From contig CM018037.1 in the NCBI GenBank assembly GCA_008638375.1, positions 36,227,576 to 36,291,575 of the forward strand: a stretch of 64,000 nucleotides of DNA. The letters run 5' to 3'. This document shows positions 12,301 through 24,852 of this stretch, in pieces. Within the stretch, counting starts at the first letter, position 1; each line of letters starts with the position of its first letter. The notes below the pieces were generated by a model, which saw nothing but the letters and a program-made list of their open reading frames with translations, searched no databases and was not told where the DNA came from. The translations under genes were made by a program, and so were the position numbers. Source of the DNA: Nyssa sinensis (taxonomy: Eukaryota; Streptophyta; Magnoliopsida; Cornales; Nyssaceae).

Positions 12301-15300
12301 TCATATCTAAATTTTTAGAAGAAAAAATCCTAGCATTGTTGTGTTGCTACCCGTTACCTTTACACCACGAATCTTGAAACACCAAAGTGGGAAAAAAAAT
12401 TGTAGCTTGATCTAGAATTCAAGGGATTTCAATGAGCTTTAGGTGTTGAGGCAACAGAGAAGAGAATAAGGATTGCTGATTCCTCGTTACATCTTAACTC
12501 TTTAGTGAGTGGAAATAAAAAGAAGATGAACTATAAAGTGGGTTGAGGAAGTTAGAGTAGACGTGATGGCGTATGATTCAATTAAAGATTTGGCCCTAAA
12601 TAGAGCTTAAAGGTAGAATAGGATTCTTGTCGCTGACTTAGCAGTTGGGAAATGAGTCTTTGTTGTTGTTGTTGCGTCTTTTCCTTTTTGATCCATAAAG
12701 ATACTGCTGAGGGCCTCAAATCTCAAGACCACACTCTTCTATGGAAACTTCAAGATGTGGGACCTGTATTAGAGATTTTCCAGTCACATAAAGTTAGGAG
12801 TCTTAATTTGCCTGATTAATTACTCTATTTAGAGTTTTGTGTTTGTTGGACTCAATTGTTTAATGTTTTTTATGTTTAAGGGCTATGACTGGCTTTTTAT
12901 TCTTGCAATCCTTAGTCTACAAAAGGGGATTCAATACCCTCTTTTGAAGTGTGATTGTTCAATTGAGAATTTGGGTCTATGAAGTCATTTCAATTTTCAA
13001 CTACATTTCTGTTAGTTTTATAGTTGTGATTTATTTATAATTCATTCTTACTATTATTATTAGAGCATTGCTTCTTTTTTTTTGTTTGTTTTGTGTAGTG
13101 GGTTCATATTGATGTGAAAGAAGGTTTAAAGAGTGATTAGGAGTAGAAGGAAGGAGAGGAGAAAAGAGGGAGAGACAATGGAGCCCCTAAGTCTAATAGT
13201 ATAGAGAGAGAACATTCAAATCAGAACCCCTTACTCATAAATGGTTGGGGTATTTATAGGTAAGGCTAGATGCATGGCCTAGGAATGTGACAGCCTGGCA
13301 GGTATCATGTAAGAAATAGACACACTTAATTCATTTTCCTTATTGTTTTTAGAGGAGACACGACTCAGAATATCTTTCACTGTCCTCACTCCTCAGGATA
13401 TAGACCAGTTAGCTAGAGATTGACTCCCATGGGGAGGTGATGGTACCACCAATGGTGCCCTTGTTTTTTGCAGTGCCTTGATGAGTTATAATGGCATGCT
13501 CTTTGGTGTCACCCTATATTTAGCTCTTCTCTTTTTTGCTCACCAAATCACAACCTCCTTGAGACCTTTTGGTATAACAAGTCAATGTACGAGCACGAGG
13601 CTGATCACATGGTGCTTTGATGGCAAGCAGGTCAAATATGTTTGTCAACAGCTTGTTTCAATTCTTATCATCCAGGCAATCACGCTGATATATCAGATTT
13701 TCACCTATTGGTTCCTTTGTAATGTTACATTAGTTCAGAAACAGTCCAGGTAGTTCCTTAGATCTTGAGTCCTCTCTCTCTTTTTTTCCTCTAATTTTTT
13801 GAGAATAATTTTTAAGCTGTTTTTTAGCATAGCTAAACTCCTATGTTTTACTACTGGTGTTGGCTTTGGATTTGATGTTTAAAATGACCTGTGACTCCGT
13901 TTATACCTTCTATGTGTTGCTTACATTTGATGTGAGCTGTGGAATATTTTTTAATTGATTATATTATATTCAGGTTTCAGAATTGGAACTCAGAGAAAGG
14001 CTCTGAGGGGCAATTTCCCACAGAAGATGGAGCTAATTCGGGGAAATTCAGAACAATATGCTCAGTTTCAGATAAGTTCCAGAGAGGCTTGGAATGTGGC
14101 TCTGAAGGGATTAAAAGCTTAACAAGATCACTGAAATCCTTTTCTTTACATAGCATTCTGGACAAAGGCTTGGGTTCTAGGAAGAAAATTCTTGATCCAC
14201 AAGGACCATTCCTTCAGAAGTGGAATAAGATATTTGTATTGTCGTGTGTGATCGCTGTCTCTCTGGATCCTTTATTCTTTTACATTCCAGTGATCAATGA
14301 TGATAAGAAGTGCCTTGGGTTGGACCAAAAGTTGGAGATCACAGCCAGTGTTTTGCGTTCCTTCACTGATATCTTTTACATGATCCATATTATCTTTCAA
14401 TTTCGTACTGGCTTTATTGCTCCCTCTTCCCGAGTATTTGGGAGAGGTGTTTTAGTTGAAGATGCTTGGGCAATAGCATGGAGATATTTGTCCTTCTACT
14501 TCTTGATTGACATTCTTGCAGTTCTTCCATTGCCACAGGTAAAGGGACTTCTCTGAAATCATATTGTTTTCTTCTTCTTTCTCCTCCTTCCTCTCCCCAC
14601 TGTTCTTCAGAGGTTAATTGTAAGGAGTAAAATCCACTGTTAGGCCTTATTTATTCATTTGCTAAATTCATATTGTGGTGGGATGAGTAAAAGCTTCCTT
14701 CTCTGCATATGACGTCACGTGCACAGGGCGGCAATGGGTATACATTACATGGGGTTTCCCATAGAGATGTTATGGTAAATTTTATTTTGTATCTGTACAA
14801 TTACAATACTTTTCCGCTTATCTGCCAGCGCAGTGTCATATGGTATATGAGATCCATCAACAGGAGTAGCCTCTTAGAAGTTAGATCTGTGCTTTGTTAG
14901 CCTCCCATGGATTTTTTTTTTTGGTGGGAAGCTGCCCTAATGCATTTATATCTTGTATCTAATTGCAAATTTGGTTTTTAAATATAAACTTTTTTGAAGA
15001 ATTCTTTTGTTTCTGATACTTTGCAATCAGAATCACAAATTAAAATCTTGTTATAAGAAACACTGATCACATAATTTGATATTACCTGAGAGCTCTAACC
15101 TTCTTGTAATCTTTTCAGGTGGTAATTTTAATCATCATACCAAATATGGGAGGCTCTAAATCTTTGAATACAAAGAACTTGTTGAAGTTTGTTGTTTTCT
15201 TCCAATATATACCAAGGGTTCTTCGAGTCTATCCATTATATAAAGAAGTCACAAGAACTTCTGGCATACTCACTGAAACTGCATGGGCTGGAGCTGCATT

Positions 15301-16475
15301 CAATCTCTTCCTTTACATGCTTGCCAGTCATGTAAGTTTGGTAACACAAGCCTCCTTGTTTTTGCTTTAGTAAATGTCAGTTTTGAAGGTTCTCAATTGG
15401 ATTTTACATTTATCAGTCAACTCTGGTGTACATATGTATTCCCTTTATTTCCCTTTATTTCTGTGCATCTGAAAGTTTCATATGATGTAGACATTAGCAT
15501 AATTTACTAAATGGTTTGTCCAATTCTATCAGATACTTCTGGTATTGCTTTTCTTACAGATCTCTTTGATGATTAATTGATTTGCTGTTCTTTTAGGTAC
15601 TTGGAGCCTTTTGGTACTTGTTTTCTATAGAGAGAGAAACAACATGCTGGCAGAAGGCCTGTGGAAATCACCCTAATTGTACAAATGCTTCATTGTACTG
15701 TGAGGACTTTGGAGGATTTAAAACCTTTTTGAATAATTCTTGCCCTATACAAGAACCAAATACAACTGTCTTTGATTTTGGAATATTCCTTAATGCCCTT
15801 CAGTCTGGTGTTGTGGAATCAACGGATTTTCCACAGAAGCTTTTTTACTGTTTTTGGTGGGGCCTGCAAAATCTGAGGTATGTGCATATGAGATCCTCTG
15901 TTCTTGCATATTCATTTATACTAGAATAGTTTTATTCGTGTTTTTCATCAGCAAATATGTTGTGCTATCCTTAAAGCACTGTTTTGCATATAACTATTGA
16001 AGTATGGAAAGAATATCAAATAATAGGCTGTAATTCACACACAGTATTTGTGCCATGTCCGCTGCTGCACCACTCATTCAATGCCCTCAAATTCATTTTT
16101 TATGTAGGTAGATACTTGGATTCTGTATGATGTTGCATTATACATGGCACAAATTCAAAGGTGGTGCGCCTTTTCTGTGGTTCTTGTAAGATCAATTTTG
16201 AAAGAGAAACAGGATTTTGTCACCCAGCCATTTCAGTCTGTAACTTTTCATTTAAGTAGGGCTACCAAAAAAAAAAACTTTTGAAGTGGTACTTATAGGT
16301 TTGATCTCCAGTTTGGTAATTATCTCTACAATTCAAAATTTAAAAAACAATAGCAACTGTATACAATAGGACAGTTGATGGGTAAGATTATATAAACAGA
16401 GTGGACATGAGCAGTTGTTTTCTCTCTCATCTCTTTTACCCACATGTCTATCTATCAATTCTATCCCTCCTCCCA

Positions 16476-16538
<63 letters not shown>

Positions 16539-19018
16539 TCCACGCACCCTGAGCACTTGAAAAAAGAGAGGAAAAAAACACTTTTCATGCATCTTCTCTT
16601 AACTCAAGGCAACAGAGTCTTGCCCCTACTAGATAGTATTACCCTTGTAGATGGAAAATTCTTGCCGTTCACATTTAGGCTGTTTGAATCTTGGTCCTGT
16701 TCCTTTATTATCAACCTTATGTATATAGGCGGTCTTGTCTTGTTGGACATTGCATCTTTATTTTCTCCATGGTAGGGTAGGAAATGCATTGGCTTCCTTC
16801 TTTCGTGATGATATATGCATATTCTTTCTGTCTTACTTTGACTATTGCATCATAATTGTAACTTCTGAATTGGTATTTGATATTTCTATCTTGTTTCATT
16901 TTTGCAGTTCTCTTGGTCAAAACCTCAAAACAAGTACCTTTGTCTGGGAAATTTGCTTTGCAGTTTTCATTTCCATCGCCGGCTTGGTGTTATTTTCATT
17001 TCTCATTGGGAATATGCAGGTTGGTGTTGAATACTTCTACATTGCAGCTATTACTTGTCTGCATGTTAGCATGAGAAATGTTATTAGTAGGGCACAACAT
17101 GCACCTGCTTAACATTAGGAATTCTCATTGAAAGGGCACAGGATGAAGATTTTTTACAGAAAATTTCAGTCTTATTAGAAAACTTGATCACACATTCTCC
17201 ATACCAAGGAAAAAGTGTTCTATTTGAGCAGCACTAGAATGGTGTTTTGTGATTCTACATTAATGGATTGCCGCTTAGCAGGCAATGGCTGGATGGTGTA
17301 TACACGTGACATGCCTCAATCAGCATCATTACTAGTTTCACATATTATAAGAATATGAGGCACACTATCTCTAACATGAAACATGCTCTGGGGTGGGTTC
17401 CTTTCAGGTCACAAACAATTCCACTATTTTTCATTTCCTCTGTCACATGGCATTGCCAATGACTCACTACCCAATAATTTTAAATACAAATTCAAGTGTC
17501 TTGCATGCAAGAAATAGCATGACGCTAGTGTAGCAAAGAAGGAAGAGAACCATGGGCGATGCTTTTATACAAGTCTGGTGTATTTCTCTCTCCTCAGAAT
17601 CAATGTGGGGTTGAATTAGTTTTTTTTCTAGCATTTCAATTCCAAAAAGATGCTGTTTAATTATGTTGTTGGTATTTTTTTAATGCATCAAAATGACAGT
17701 TTAGTGAATACTGTGATAAGCTCCAAATGATGTCATTTCATTATGTTTCCAGTCAGGCAAAAACTTTCACATCAATTTTTTATGGGAAATTTCAACGCCT
17801 CAATAGCTGCTTTATCATCTGTAAGCGAAATTCTTTGGTAGGCAACACCTATATGGGGCTAATGTAATTCGGGTGGGTGTGGGTCGGGGGGTTACCTGAA
17901 CCTCTGGTTCTATTGTCATTCCTTGTTAAAGTGTGTTCAATTGAATCACTTATCCAAAAAAAAAAATGTTTACAATGGGACAGATTAAATCAAGCTAGGA
18001 GCGCTCAATGAGATGATCTAAACACTCAAAGGCTGTTTTGGCCCATGAATATTAATTACTAGAATTTAATAAACTGAATGTACTTTGTAACAGACATATC
18101 TGCAGTCTACAACGGTTAGGTTGGAGGAGATGAGAGTGAAAAGGCGAGATGCAGAACAGTGGCTGTCTCACCGCTTGCTCCCTGAGAATCTGAGGGAGCG
18201 AATCAGGCGGTATGAACAATACAAATGGCAGGAAACTCGAGGTGTTGATGAAGAGACTCTGATCCGTAATCTTCCCAAGGACCTGAGGAGGGACATAAAG
18301 CGCCATCTCTGTCTGGCTCTTCTCATGAGAGTAAGTTCTTTTGCCTCTTCTAATTGTTTTCTGCATTTACTTTACCTTTTTCATGGGTACAAATGATTAT
18401 TAAAAGATATATCTTCCTTCTGTGTTTAACATCCAGGCTGCAATGAATGTAATCATCTATGCATTAAAAACGTATAAAACAGATCTTAAATAATTATGCC
18501 TTAGTTTGAATTTGACTAATTCCAAAATTGAATTTAATTATAACTACACTGAAACTATAATGATCATTGTCTCTAAGAAAAAGTTCTTATCCTGTTCAAA
18601 TGTTTGAATGAAATGACATGAAAATTTCGTTGTCAAGCATCCATCGAGAATGAAATTTTATTCCTGCCACCCAAGCCTTTACAAGCTGTTTGGATATCAT
18701 GAAAATGGTTTACAATTTACTTAGATATCACTGCACAACTATTTCCATTTATAGTACAACTTTTAATGGCTAAAATTAAACTATATTGCATGCTTTATCC
18801 TCGCCCTTTTCTGTGTGAAAAGAAGAGTACTCTTGAACTTGAAAGCCATTTTTGTGAAATGGCTAGCCCTTTTCTGTGTGAAAAGAAGACTACTCTTGAA
18901 CTTATAAATTTATAATCCATTTTTTGAAATGGTCAGCCACATAATAATCTGTTTTGAGTTTAATTGATTCACTTTTCATCAACACTACACCATGGATTGA
19001 TTCTCATATATTTTCCGA

Positions 19019-19052
<34 letters not shown>

Positions 19053-19777
19053 ATTAGTATTTTCCTCGAATATTAAGGTGCCAATGTTTGAGAAAATGGA
19101 TGACCAACTGTTGGATGCAATGTGTGACCGTCTCAAGCCGGTGCTTTACACAGAAGACAGCTACATTGTGCGGGAGGGGGACCCAGTTGATGAGATGCTG
19201 TTCATAATGCGGGGTAAGCTATTGACTGTGACAACTAATGGTGGAAGGACTGGTTTTTTAAACTCAGATTATCTCAAAGCTGGTGACTTTTGTGGAGAAG
19301 AGCTTCTTACTTGGGCTCTGGATCCTCATTCCTCATCTAACCTCCCTATTTCAACTAGAACTGTCCAAGCCCTCTCAGAAGTTGAAGCATTTGCCCTAAT
19401 GGCTGATGATTTAAAGTCTGTTGCCTCTCAATTCCGGCGACTCCACAGCAAGCAGCTCCGTCACACTTTTAGGTTTTACTCGCAGCAATGGAGGTCTTGG
19501 GCAGCTTGTTTCATACAAGCAGGATGGCGCCGCTATTGGAGGAAGAAGATGGAAGAGTCTCTTCGGGTAGAGGAAGATAGGTTGAAAGATGCATTAGCCA
19601 AGGGAGGTGGGAGCTCAGCCAAGTTTGGGTGCGACCATCTATGCCTCACGATTTGCAGCTAATGCACTTCGTGCTTTACGGCGTAACGGTGCACGGAAAG
19701 CAAGGATGCCGGAGAGAATTTCGCCTTTGCTGCTTCAGAAGCCTGCAGAGCCTGATTTTACTGCTGAAGATGAATAG
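9390..19777 (+). CDS. CNGC1: CNGC1-like cyclic nucleotide-gated cation channel, seven coding exons, C-terminal frameshift
   Basis: Group I plant CNGC, a plasma-membrane Ca2+/K+-permeable channel. Coding exons: 9390-9418, 13974-14538, 15119-15331, 15597-15877, 16908-17019, 18094-18330, 19078 onward. All have GT-AG borders and matching phases. The start MNFKQEKLVR matches the CNGC1 N terminus. S1-S6 run from exon 2 to exon 5. The pore has the group I GQN filter (exon 5). The cyclic-nucleotide-binding domain spans exons 6-7 (VREGDPVDEMLFIMRGKL, then FCGEELLTWALDP), followed by an IQ-type calmodulin site (AACFIQAGWRRYWRKK). As written, the frame stops at 19662 (673 residues). One extra G near 19618 displaces the conserved tail, which continues in the next frame to a TAG at 19775-19777 (about 711 residues without the extra base, close to the family length). 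Paralogue assignment (CNGC1 or a group I sister) is by similarity only. Confidence 0.9.
9560..9930. repeat. CCA/CAT-rich low-complexity tract in CNGC intron 1
   Basis: This is a degenerate trinucleotide-rich stretch with many CCACCA, CATCAC and CTGCCA words, lying just after the first coding exon. Both strands have short open frames of repetitive composition (His/Cys/Thr-rich on plus, Gly/Ser/Val-rich on minus) with no recognisable domain. It is probably a decayed simple repeat or a relic of a glycine-rich coding sequence. Confidence 0.5.
10460..11950 (-). mobile_element. 5'-truncated LINE (L1-type) relic in CNGC intron 1, antisense to the gene
   Basis: Three minus-strand ORF pieces in element order fit the 3' half of a plant non-LTR retrotransposon. 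11518-11853 has the end of the reverse transcriptase domain (LLSKGGRLTLVKSTLANLP, IQRDFLWG, LGGLGVKDLR). 11021-11314 is a linker. 10524-10913 is a zf-RVT module (Cys/His-rich, VDHLLIHCQFPWSCW, LLWSLWKERNNRVF). The 3' end carries an A-tail, seen as poly-T at about 10461-10471 on the plus strand. Frame breaks between pieces show it is dead. I could not find a clear target-site duplication. RT catalytic motifs are absent, so it is a truncated copy. Confidence 0.8.
11951..13973 (+). other. Remainder of CNGC intron 1
   Basis: No gene is supported in this intronic stretch. A pyrimidine-rich zone at 12050-12220 mirrors a purine-rich zone at 10340-10450 on the other side of the LINE relic, but I could not establish a true inverted repeat. 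Sequence at about 13140-13460 (short direct words, GTGACAGCCTGGCAGG) may be decayed transposon DNA, unidentified. Confidence 0.4.
16479..16538. repeat. Compound microsatellite (TC)19(AC)11
   Basis: A perfect TC run from 16479 to 16516 passes directly into an AC run from 16517 to 16538, inside the CNGC intron between exons 4 and 5. Short ORFs on either strand here are translations of the repeat. Confidence 0.95.
18803..18930. repeat. Tandem duplication, 63-bp period, in the CNGC intron before exon 7
   Basis: The block starting GCCCTTTTCTGTGTGAAAAG at 18803 recurs at 18866 with few differences, including the following TACTCTTGAACTT and the TTTGTGAAATGG/TTTTTGAAATGG segment. This is a simple two-copy duplication without coding content. 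Confidence 0.75.
19021..19050. repeat. (AT)15 microsatellite next to the exon 7 acceptor
   Basis: Fifteen perfect AT dinucleotides end only 27 bp before the inferred exon 7 acceptor (TATTAAG then GTGCCAATG at 19078) of the CNGC gene. Length variation here could affect recognition of this rather weak acceptor. Confidence 0.95.
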
Positions 19778-21241
19778 TTAGGTTGAATTTCATTACTATT
19801 TTATATTTTCGTGGTTTTGTGAAAAATGTGAAATTGAAAGCCACTCTAGTTCAATAGTAGTTTCTTGGAGTGTTTCAGGTCCTTGCATTGTATATATTAT
19901 GTAGTATATGAAAATCTTTTCTTTATTTTTCAGTGATTACGAGTTTCATCAAGTCCATGTTTGGATCTGCTGAAATGAAAATGAAATTAAGATTACTCAT
20001 CTAAATTAAAGAAATATTTAAAATAGTTTTTAGTAAAATATTTATTTTATAAAATAATTATTTTCAATTATAACAAATAAGAATAATGAATAAAAAAAAA
20101 TTAAATGAATATGTCTAGAATATTCATTACACTATTACTAAATATGACATAAGAGCATGTTTGGTCGAGCAGCGAAAGCCAAAAATTACATGCCGCATGC
20201 GGCACTTTCCCGCTCCTTCGAGCAACGTTCCAAATCACAGGCCCGACCTGCTGTTTTGCCCTTGACCCCGTCCCACCAAAGAAGAGTTGCTCACACTTCT
20301 TTTTAGAAGAATCTCTAGTGCCTCTTCAAATCATTTATTCTATTATTTTAATCATATTGAGGGACACATTTTACAAAGACACAAAACTTAATAATAATGT
20401 TAAAGAAAATAAAAAGTAATAAAATATAAATACTCGAAGAGTTTCTTGGAATTGCACTTTTAGACTGACTGAAAAATAACTCTTCAAAATACTGCGGTCA
20501 TTTTAGTACAATTTTGAAGAAAAAAAATATTTGAAATGCCTCACAGAGATGCTCTTACAGTTGGCATCAGAAATATTTCCATAAGACATCAGCCAATTTT
20601 TTTATTTTTTATTTTTATAAAAAACTTTAGTAATAAAAATTATTTTCAATGACAAAACAGAATCGTGTACTAGAAAATTATCCTGTGATATTTGCCATCT
20701 ATTCATATTTCCAGGACCTGCATTCATTTTCTATTTCTTTTTTCAATTTATTATTGATTTATGTGGTTCTTCCACAAAATCAGATCAGTATATATTTCAT
20801 AATATTTCTTCGATCACAATATTTTTTTGGTTGATATTTTATCCTTTGGATATTATATGACATGGCAAGCATCACCGTCTACAGAATCTGAAAGCATAAT
20901 ATTTTGTGATCTGTATAAGCCCTAATGTCAACTGTTAGTAGATGAACCATCACCACAACTAGAAGCCAAAAATATCACAATTACCATGATCCTAACCACC
21001 AATTGAACAAATCATTGTTTCAGATTTGCAAACCCAACCAAAAGAATAAAGTTATGATATGATAAATAAGAAAGTGAAATTGAAACAAACAGAAATTTAG
21101 AGGATCCAAGATACCCAACTCATTAATGGAAAATATCCTAAATTTTAGAGAGAAAAATACTGATACCTCACTATCTGTACATTCCTGTAGATGAGCAAAT
21201 GATTTAGACTAAAATAGGTGGCTGGACAATACAAGAGGCTT
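19778..21241. other. Intergenic region between the convergent CNGC and pyruvate-kinase-like genes
   Basis: It holds the 3' UTR of the CNGC gene at its left and that of the minus-strand gene at its right. A perfect 14-bp palindrome TGCCGCATGCGGCA lies at 20189-20202 within a short GC-richer island (20160-20290) that looks foreign to its AT-rich surroundings and may be transposon-derived. No gene is supported. Confidence 0.5.
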
Positions 21242-24200
21242 CTATTCTACTTTCACCTTTGCAGAACTGCTGTGCAAAATGGTATCCAAAGTAGAAACAG
21301 CTTCCAGGATATGTTTCCCTTTGTTCAACGTAACACAACTTGCCCTGCCAAAGCACGGTGGGAAGTTTGTCTCAGGATCAAATCAAAATAAGAAAAGAAA
21401 AGAAAATATGTTAACTGGAGGACATTAATAGGAAACTATATATATTGTAGACCTGCGGCCAGCAATGTTAATATGATTGGTTGCAGGTTTATCTAATCAA
21501 GCATACACACAAAGAAAGATTGGATTTTCAGAAGCTTCTACGAAATAACTTCTTTAGCCATAACACTGTTTGATTACTGAGAAATTAGAAAGCAGAGAAA
21601 AAGAGAAGAACATAACATTTTGAATTTTATGTTTTATGTACTTTGGTTTTGAAAAATTGTAAAGCTCACCATATTAGGCATAGTTGAACATGTACAAGGG
21701 AGGTAACGTGATTTAAAAATAGGATGTACTTTCTATGATATCATGTTAAAAACCAGTTGTTCTAAAAGATTAAGTTGGTAAATTGCATTGGTTGATTCCA
21801 AATAACGAAAGATCTCATGTTCCAAAATGCCACCCACCCCTCCCTTCCTTTTCCCAACCTTGTATCAGAAACCAAATGAAGCATGAAATAATCAGAACAA
21901 TATCAGTTCAACTACTCACCTCCTCCCTTTAGCTACGTCAGTGATCTCAGCTCTAGTAGGCACACCAGACTTAACAAGTGACTCTAGCACTTGAGTTCCC
22001 CAAATGACTGGCATATGGGCAGCATTACAAATAGATAGAATTTCTTCCTGTATGTCTGCCAGCCTTTCCCATCCACACTCCACTGCAAGATCTCCTCTGG
22101 CAATCATAACCCCCAAAGGATTTGGGGACTTCATAGCCTCCAGTAGCATGAGAGGCAGTTTCTCAAACCCACCTTTTGTCTCAATCTTCAACACAATCCC
22201 CAAGTTCTGAAGCTTCCTCTTTTCAAGCTCTCGGCGGAGTACAACAATATCACGAATATCTCGGACAAATGAGATGCCCACGATGTCAGCATGAGTGGCA
22301 ACGAAATCAAGATCCATAAGATCCTTTGAAGTGAGGCCTTCAAACCGAATATTGCTATCTGGGATGTTAATGGATTTCTCCGAACCAAGTTTAGTACCTT
22401 TTGGACCTGCATGAGTGATTGAAACAATAATCTCCGCAATACTTGTTCCTTTGATTATTCCCCAAATCTTCCCATCATCAAAAGCAATGGGTTCTCCAGG
22501 TTTGACTGAATCAAAAAGATATCCAGATGAACAGGTTACCCTATGAGCAGCAACTGTAGGGCCAGTTGATTCATCCTGTTCATCTGAGCTATCTCGTGAT
22601 ATGATTAGCAAATCTCCAGCTCTCAATCTGACGAACTGCTCGACAGCAGGGACATCTACTATGAGTCCAACTGAGAATTTCCCTTTCTTTCCCTTTACAT
22701 ACAACTTTGTTCCTGACTGAACATAAGCAGTCATGTTACACTCGGCCATATATCCGATACCAGCAAAAACAGGAAACTTCTTAGTAATCTCCAGCTTCCT
22801 TCGCTTTCCTCTAACATCATGGAATCTCACAGCATCACCTAATTTGAGCTTACTGAGAAAATCTTGGCCATCTGCATACAGAACAGCATCTGGCGATAAA
22901 TGAGCAGGTGGGGGACCTGATCCTTTAGGAGACAACCAAACTTGGGCAGGGAACATCACATTTCCACTAGCATTCTTTTTAGGAGATATTTTCATCACAC
23001 ATGGACCGGGCTTCAGGTTACCTGTTCGGAGCTTGGTTCCAGCTAAATCCATGAGAACTCGACATGGTTTCTCCAGCAATTGAGAGCTTCTTTTCACCCT
23101 TCTGATAATCTCACTCCAAACACTTGGGTTTCCATGTGCGCAGTTTATACGAAAAATGGTGGTCCCTGACTTAAGAAGATCAGTTATAAGTGTTTCACTT
23201 TCTGCGGCTTCTTGGCCAATTGTTACCATGATATGAGTCGTTCTCTCATCTTGAAGTAGGCCCAACAGTAACTCCTTATTAGAGGAAGCCTTTTTTCTCA
23301 TGCTATTTCTTGTGATCTCTCCCTTTGTTTGTTTGTAACATTTGCAAGAGAAAATTCCATCATCATCACTCCCCTTGCAGTTTGGAAAGTTAGATTTCAA
23401 GTTTTCCAACATCTGGATGCCAGCAGAAAGACTTGCAAGGACATTAGGATTGATGGTCTCCAAATTCAGAAGACCAATAGAAGAAAGATCATCTTTGAGC
23501 TGCTCAACATCAAGATTTTTTAATGCCAAATAATGTATTAAGTTTGCTGCACCCACCAAATAGTTTCTGTTAGTACAAAAAAATCATGGGTTAGGTACTT
23601 CAAAACACCAAAATAAATAAACAAAAACTTAAAGATACTTTTAAGAAAATTGTTTGCAAAGGTATGCTAGCCTCTTTGACATTCAATTATATGAACCTTA
23701 CCCAGATTCTTGATTTCAGCAATCTTGTAATAAATTTTATATTAATAAATCTAAAAGTACTAAAGAAATATTAGCCAGTGGCTCCCAACAGTTGCACACT
23801 GTCACAGTGCAGAGCATCAAATCAATGAACTACCTCTCATATGGACCACAAAGAAGTTGTCACACCAAAATATTGAATCAAGTGAGAAAATTGTAGGAAT
23901 AAATTCAACACTACCAATAGGGATTGAAAAATTGGTACAAATTTTTTTTTTAGAGAAGTAAAAAAATTGGTACAAAAACCACAATACGTCCATGATCACA
24001 TGCTATTTTAACATTTCTAATCAAAAGGAAGCAAAAAAAATCATATAAGAAGATGAACATATGGATATGTAGAACTGTCTATTACTAAAAGTTTTTTTGT
24101 TTGATTGGTAAGTGACCCTTGGGGTGGGGGTTGAACCTGGGACCTTGGGAATATTTCCCAAGCCTCTTCCCTACTCATCCAATCCCAAGAGTTGTCTATT

Positions 24201-24852
24201 ACTAAATGCTACAAGATTTTTATCAAAATATTCCTTGAAGTTCATGTTTGATGGTTAGCAACACGATCATCAATGGATTGTCATAAATAGTTAAAGAAGT
24301 AGTTCACATATCTTGAAGATCTACCAGAATATGATAACAATGAAATGTTTGACATAACATCAACTATTTACAATGTTTAACATAATACAAACACACACAC
24401 TATACCTGTATATATTACCTGTGACACAGTTTAAGTCGGGAAGCATTCCATTGTTCCATAGCTAATACATGTAAGTGAACAGCCTTTAACTTGTCGAGAA
24501 GGTTTCCTTGGTTTCCCAGCATCTCAGTGCTTTGGGAGAGCTCTGCTCCTGAGTGTGATAAGAAAGCAACAGTTTCCTTCCCGGTTTCCTTAGAACTCCC
24601 ATCAATTCCCAGAGCACTAAGCATTAAATCATCAGTGCAAGCATGTGAACCGCCTCGTTCAGGTTCATCATTTTCATTTGGAATAGCAGAGACAATAATC
24701 CTTGGGACTAGCTTCCCATTTTGTCTCGCTAAGAATTGAATAATTTGATCCTTAAAAACTGGCCTTTTCACATAAATTCTACATGGCAGATGTGTGAACT
24801 TCGCACGTAGGTTGGAAAATGTAAAATCATGGCGATTAGCAGATTGAATGGC
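21242..24852 (-). CDS. Pyruvate-kinase-family protein (At3g49160 type), lacking the C-terminal PK domain; 5' end not resolved
   Basis: Three coding exons on the minus strand join in phase: 24852-24419, 23566-21920 and 21344-21242 (stop), about 727 codons. The start codon must lie in an exon further upstream, since the first exon opens in phase with an acceptor (TTTTTCAG) and no ATG. Pyruvate-kinase features seen: [33 protein letters not shown] with the conserved Lys, [38 protein letters not shown]. Departures from canonical enzymes: [10 protein letters not shown] in place of the DTKGPEIRTG region, a long insert between these motifs that may replace or enlarge the B domain, an N-terminal extension of over 200 residues, and an end about 35 codons after the PTRAE motif, so the allosteric C domain is missing. 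Enzyme activity is therefore uncertain. Location and substrate are unknown. Confidence 0.85.
24107..24190. repeat. Dispersed-repeat-like segment in the pyruvate-kinase-like intron
   Basis: A GGTAAGTGACCCTTGGGGTG-type segment followed by GTTGAACCTGGGACC and a CCAAGCCTCTTCCC stretch resembles anonymous repeats common in plant genomes. It is intronic (between 23566 and 24419). The family is not identified. Confidence 0.3.

Noticed and set aside
16333..16775. ORFs on both strands over the TC/AC microsatellite
   Set aside because: They are translations of simple repeats inside a CNGC intron.
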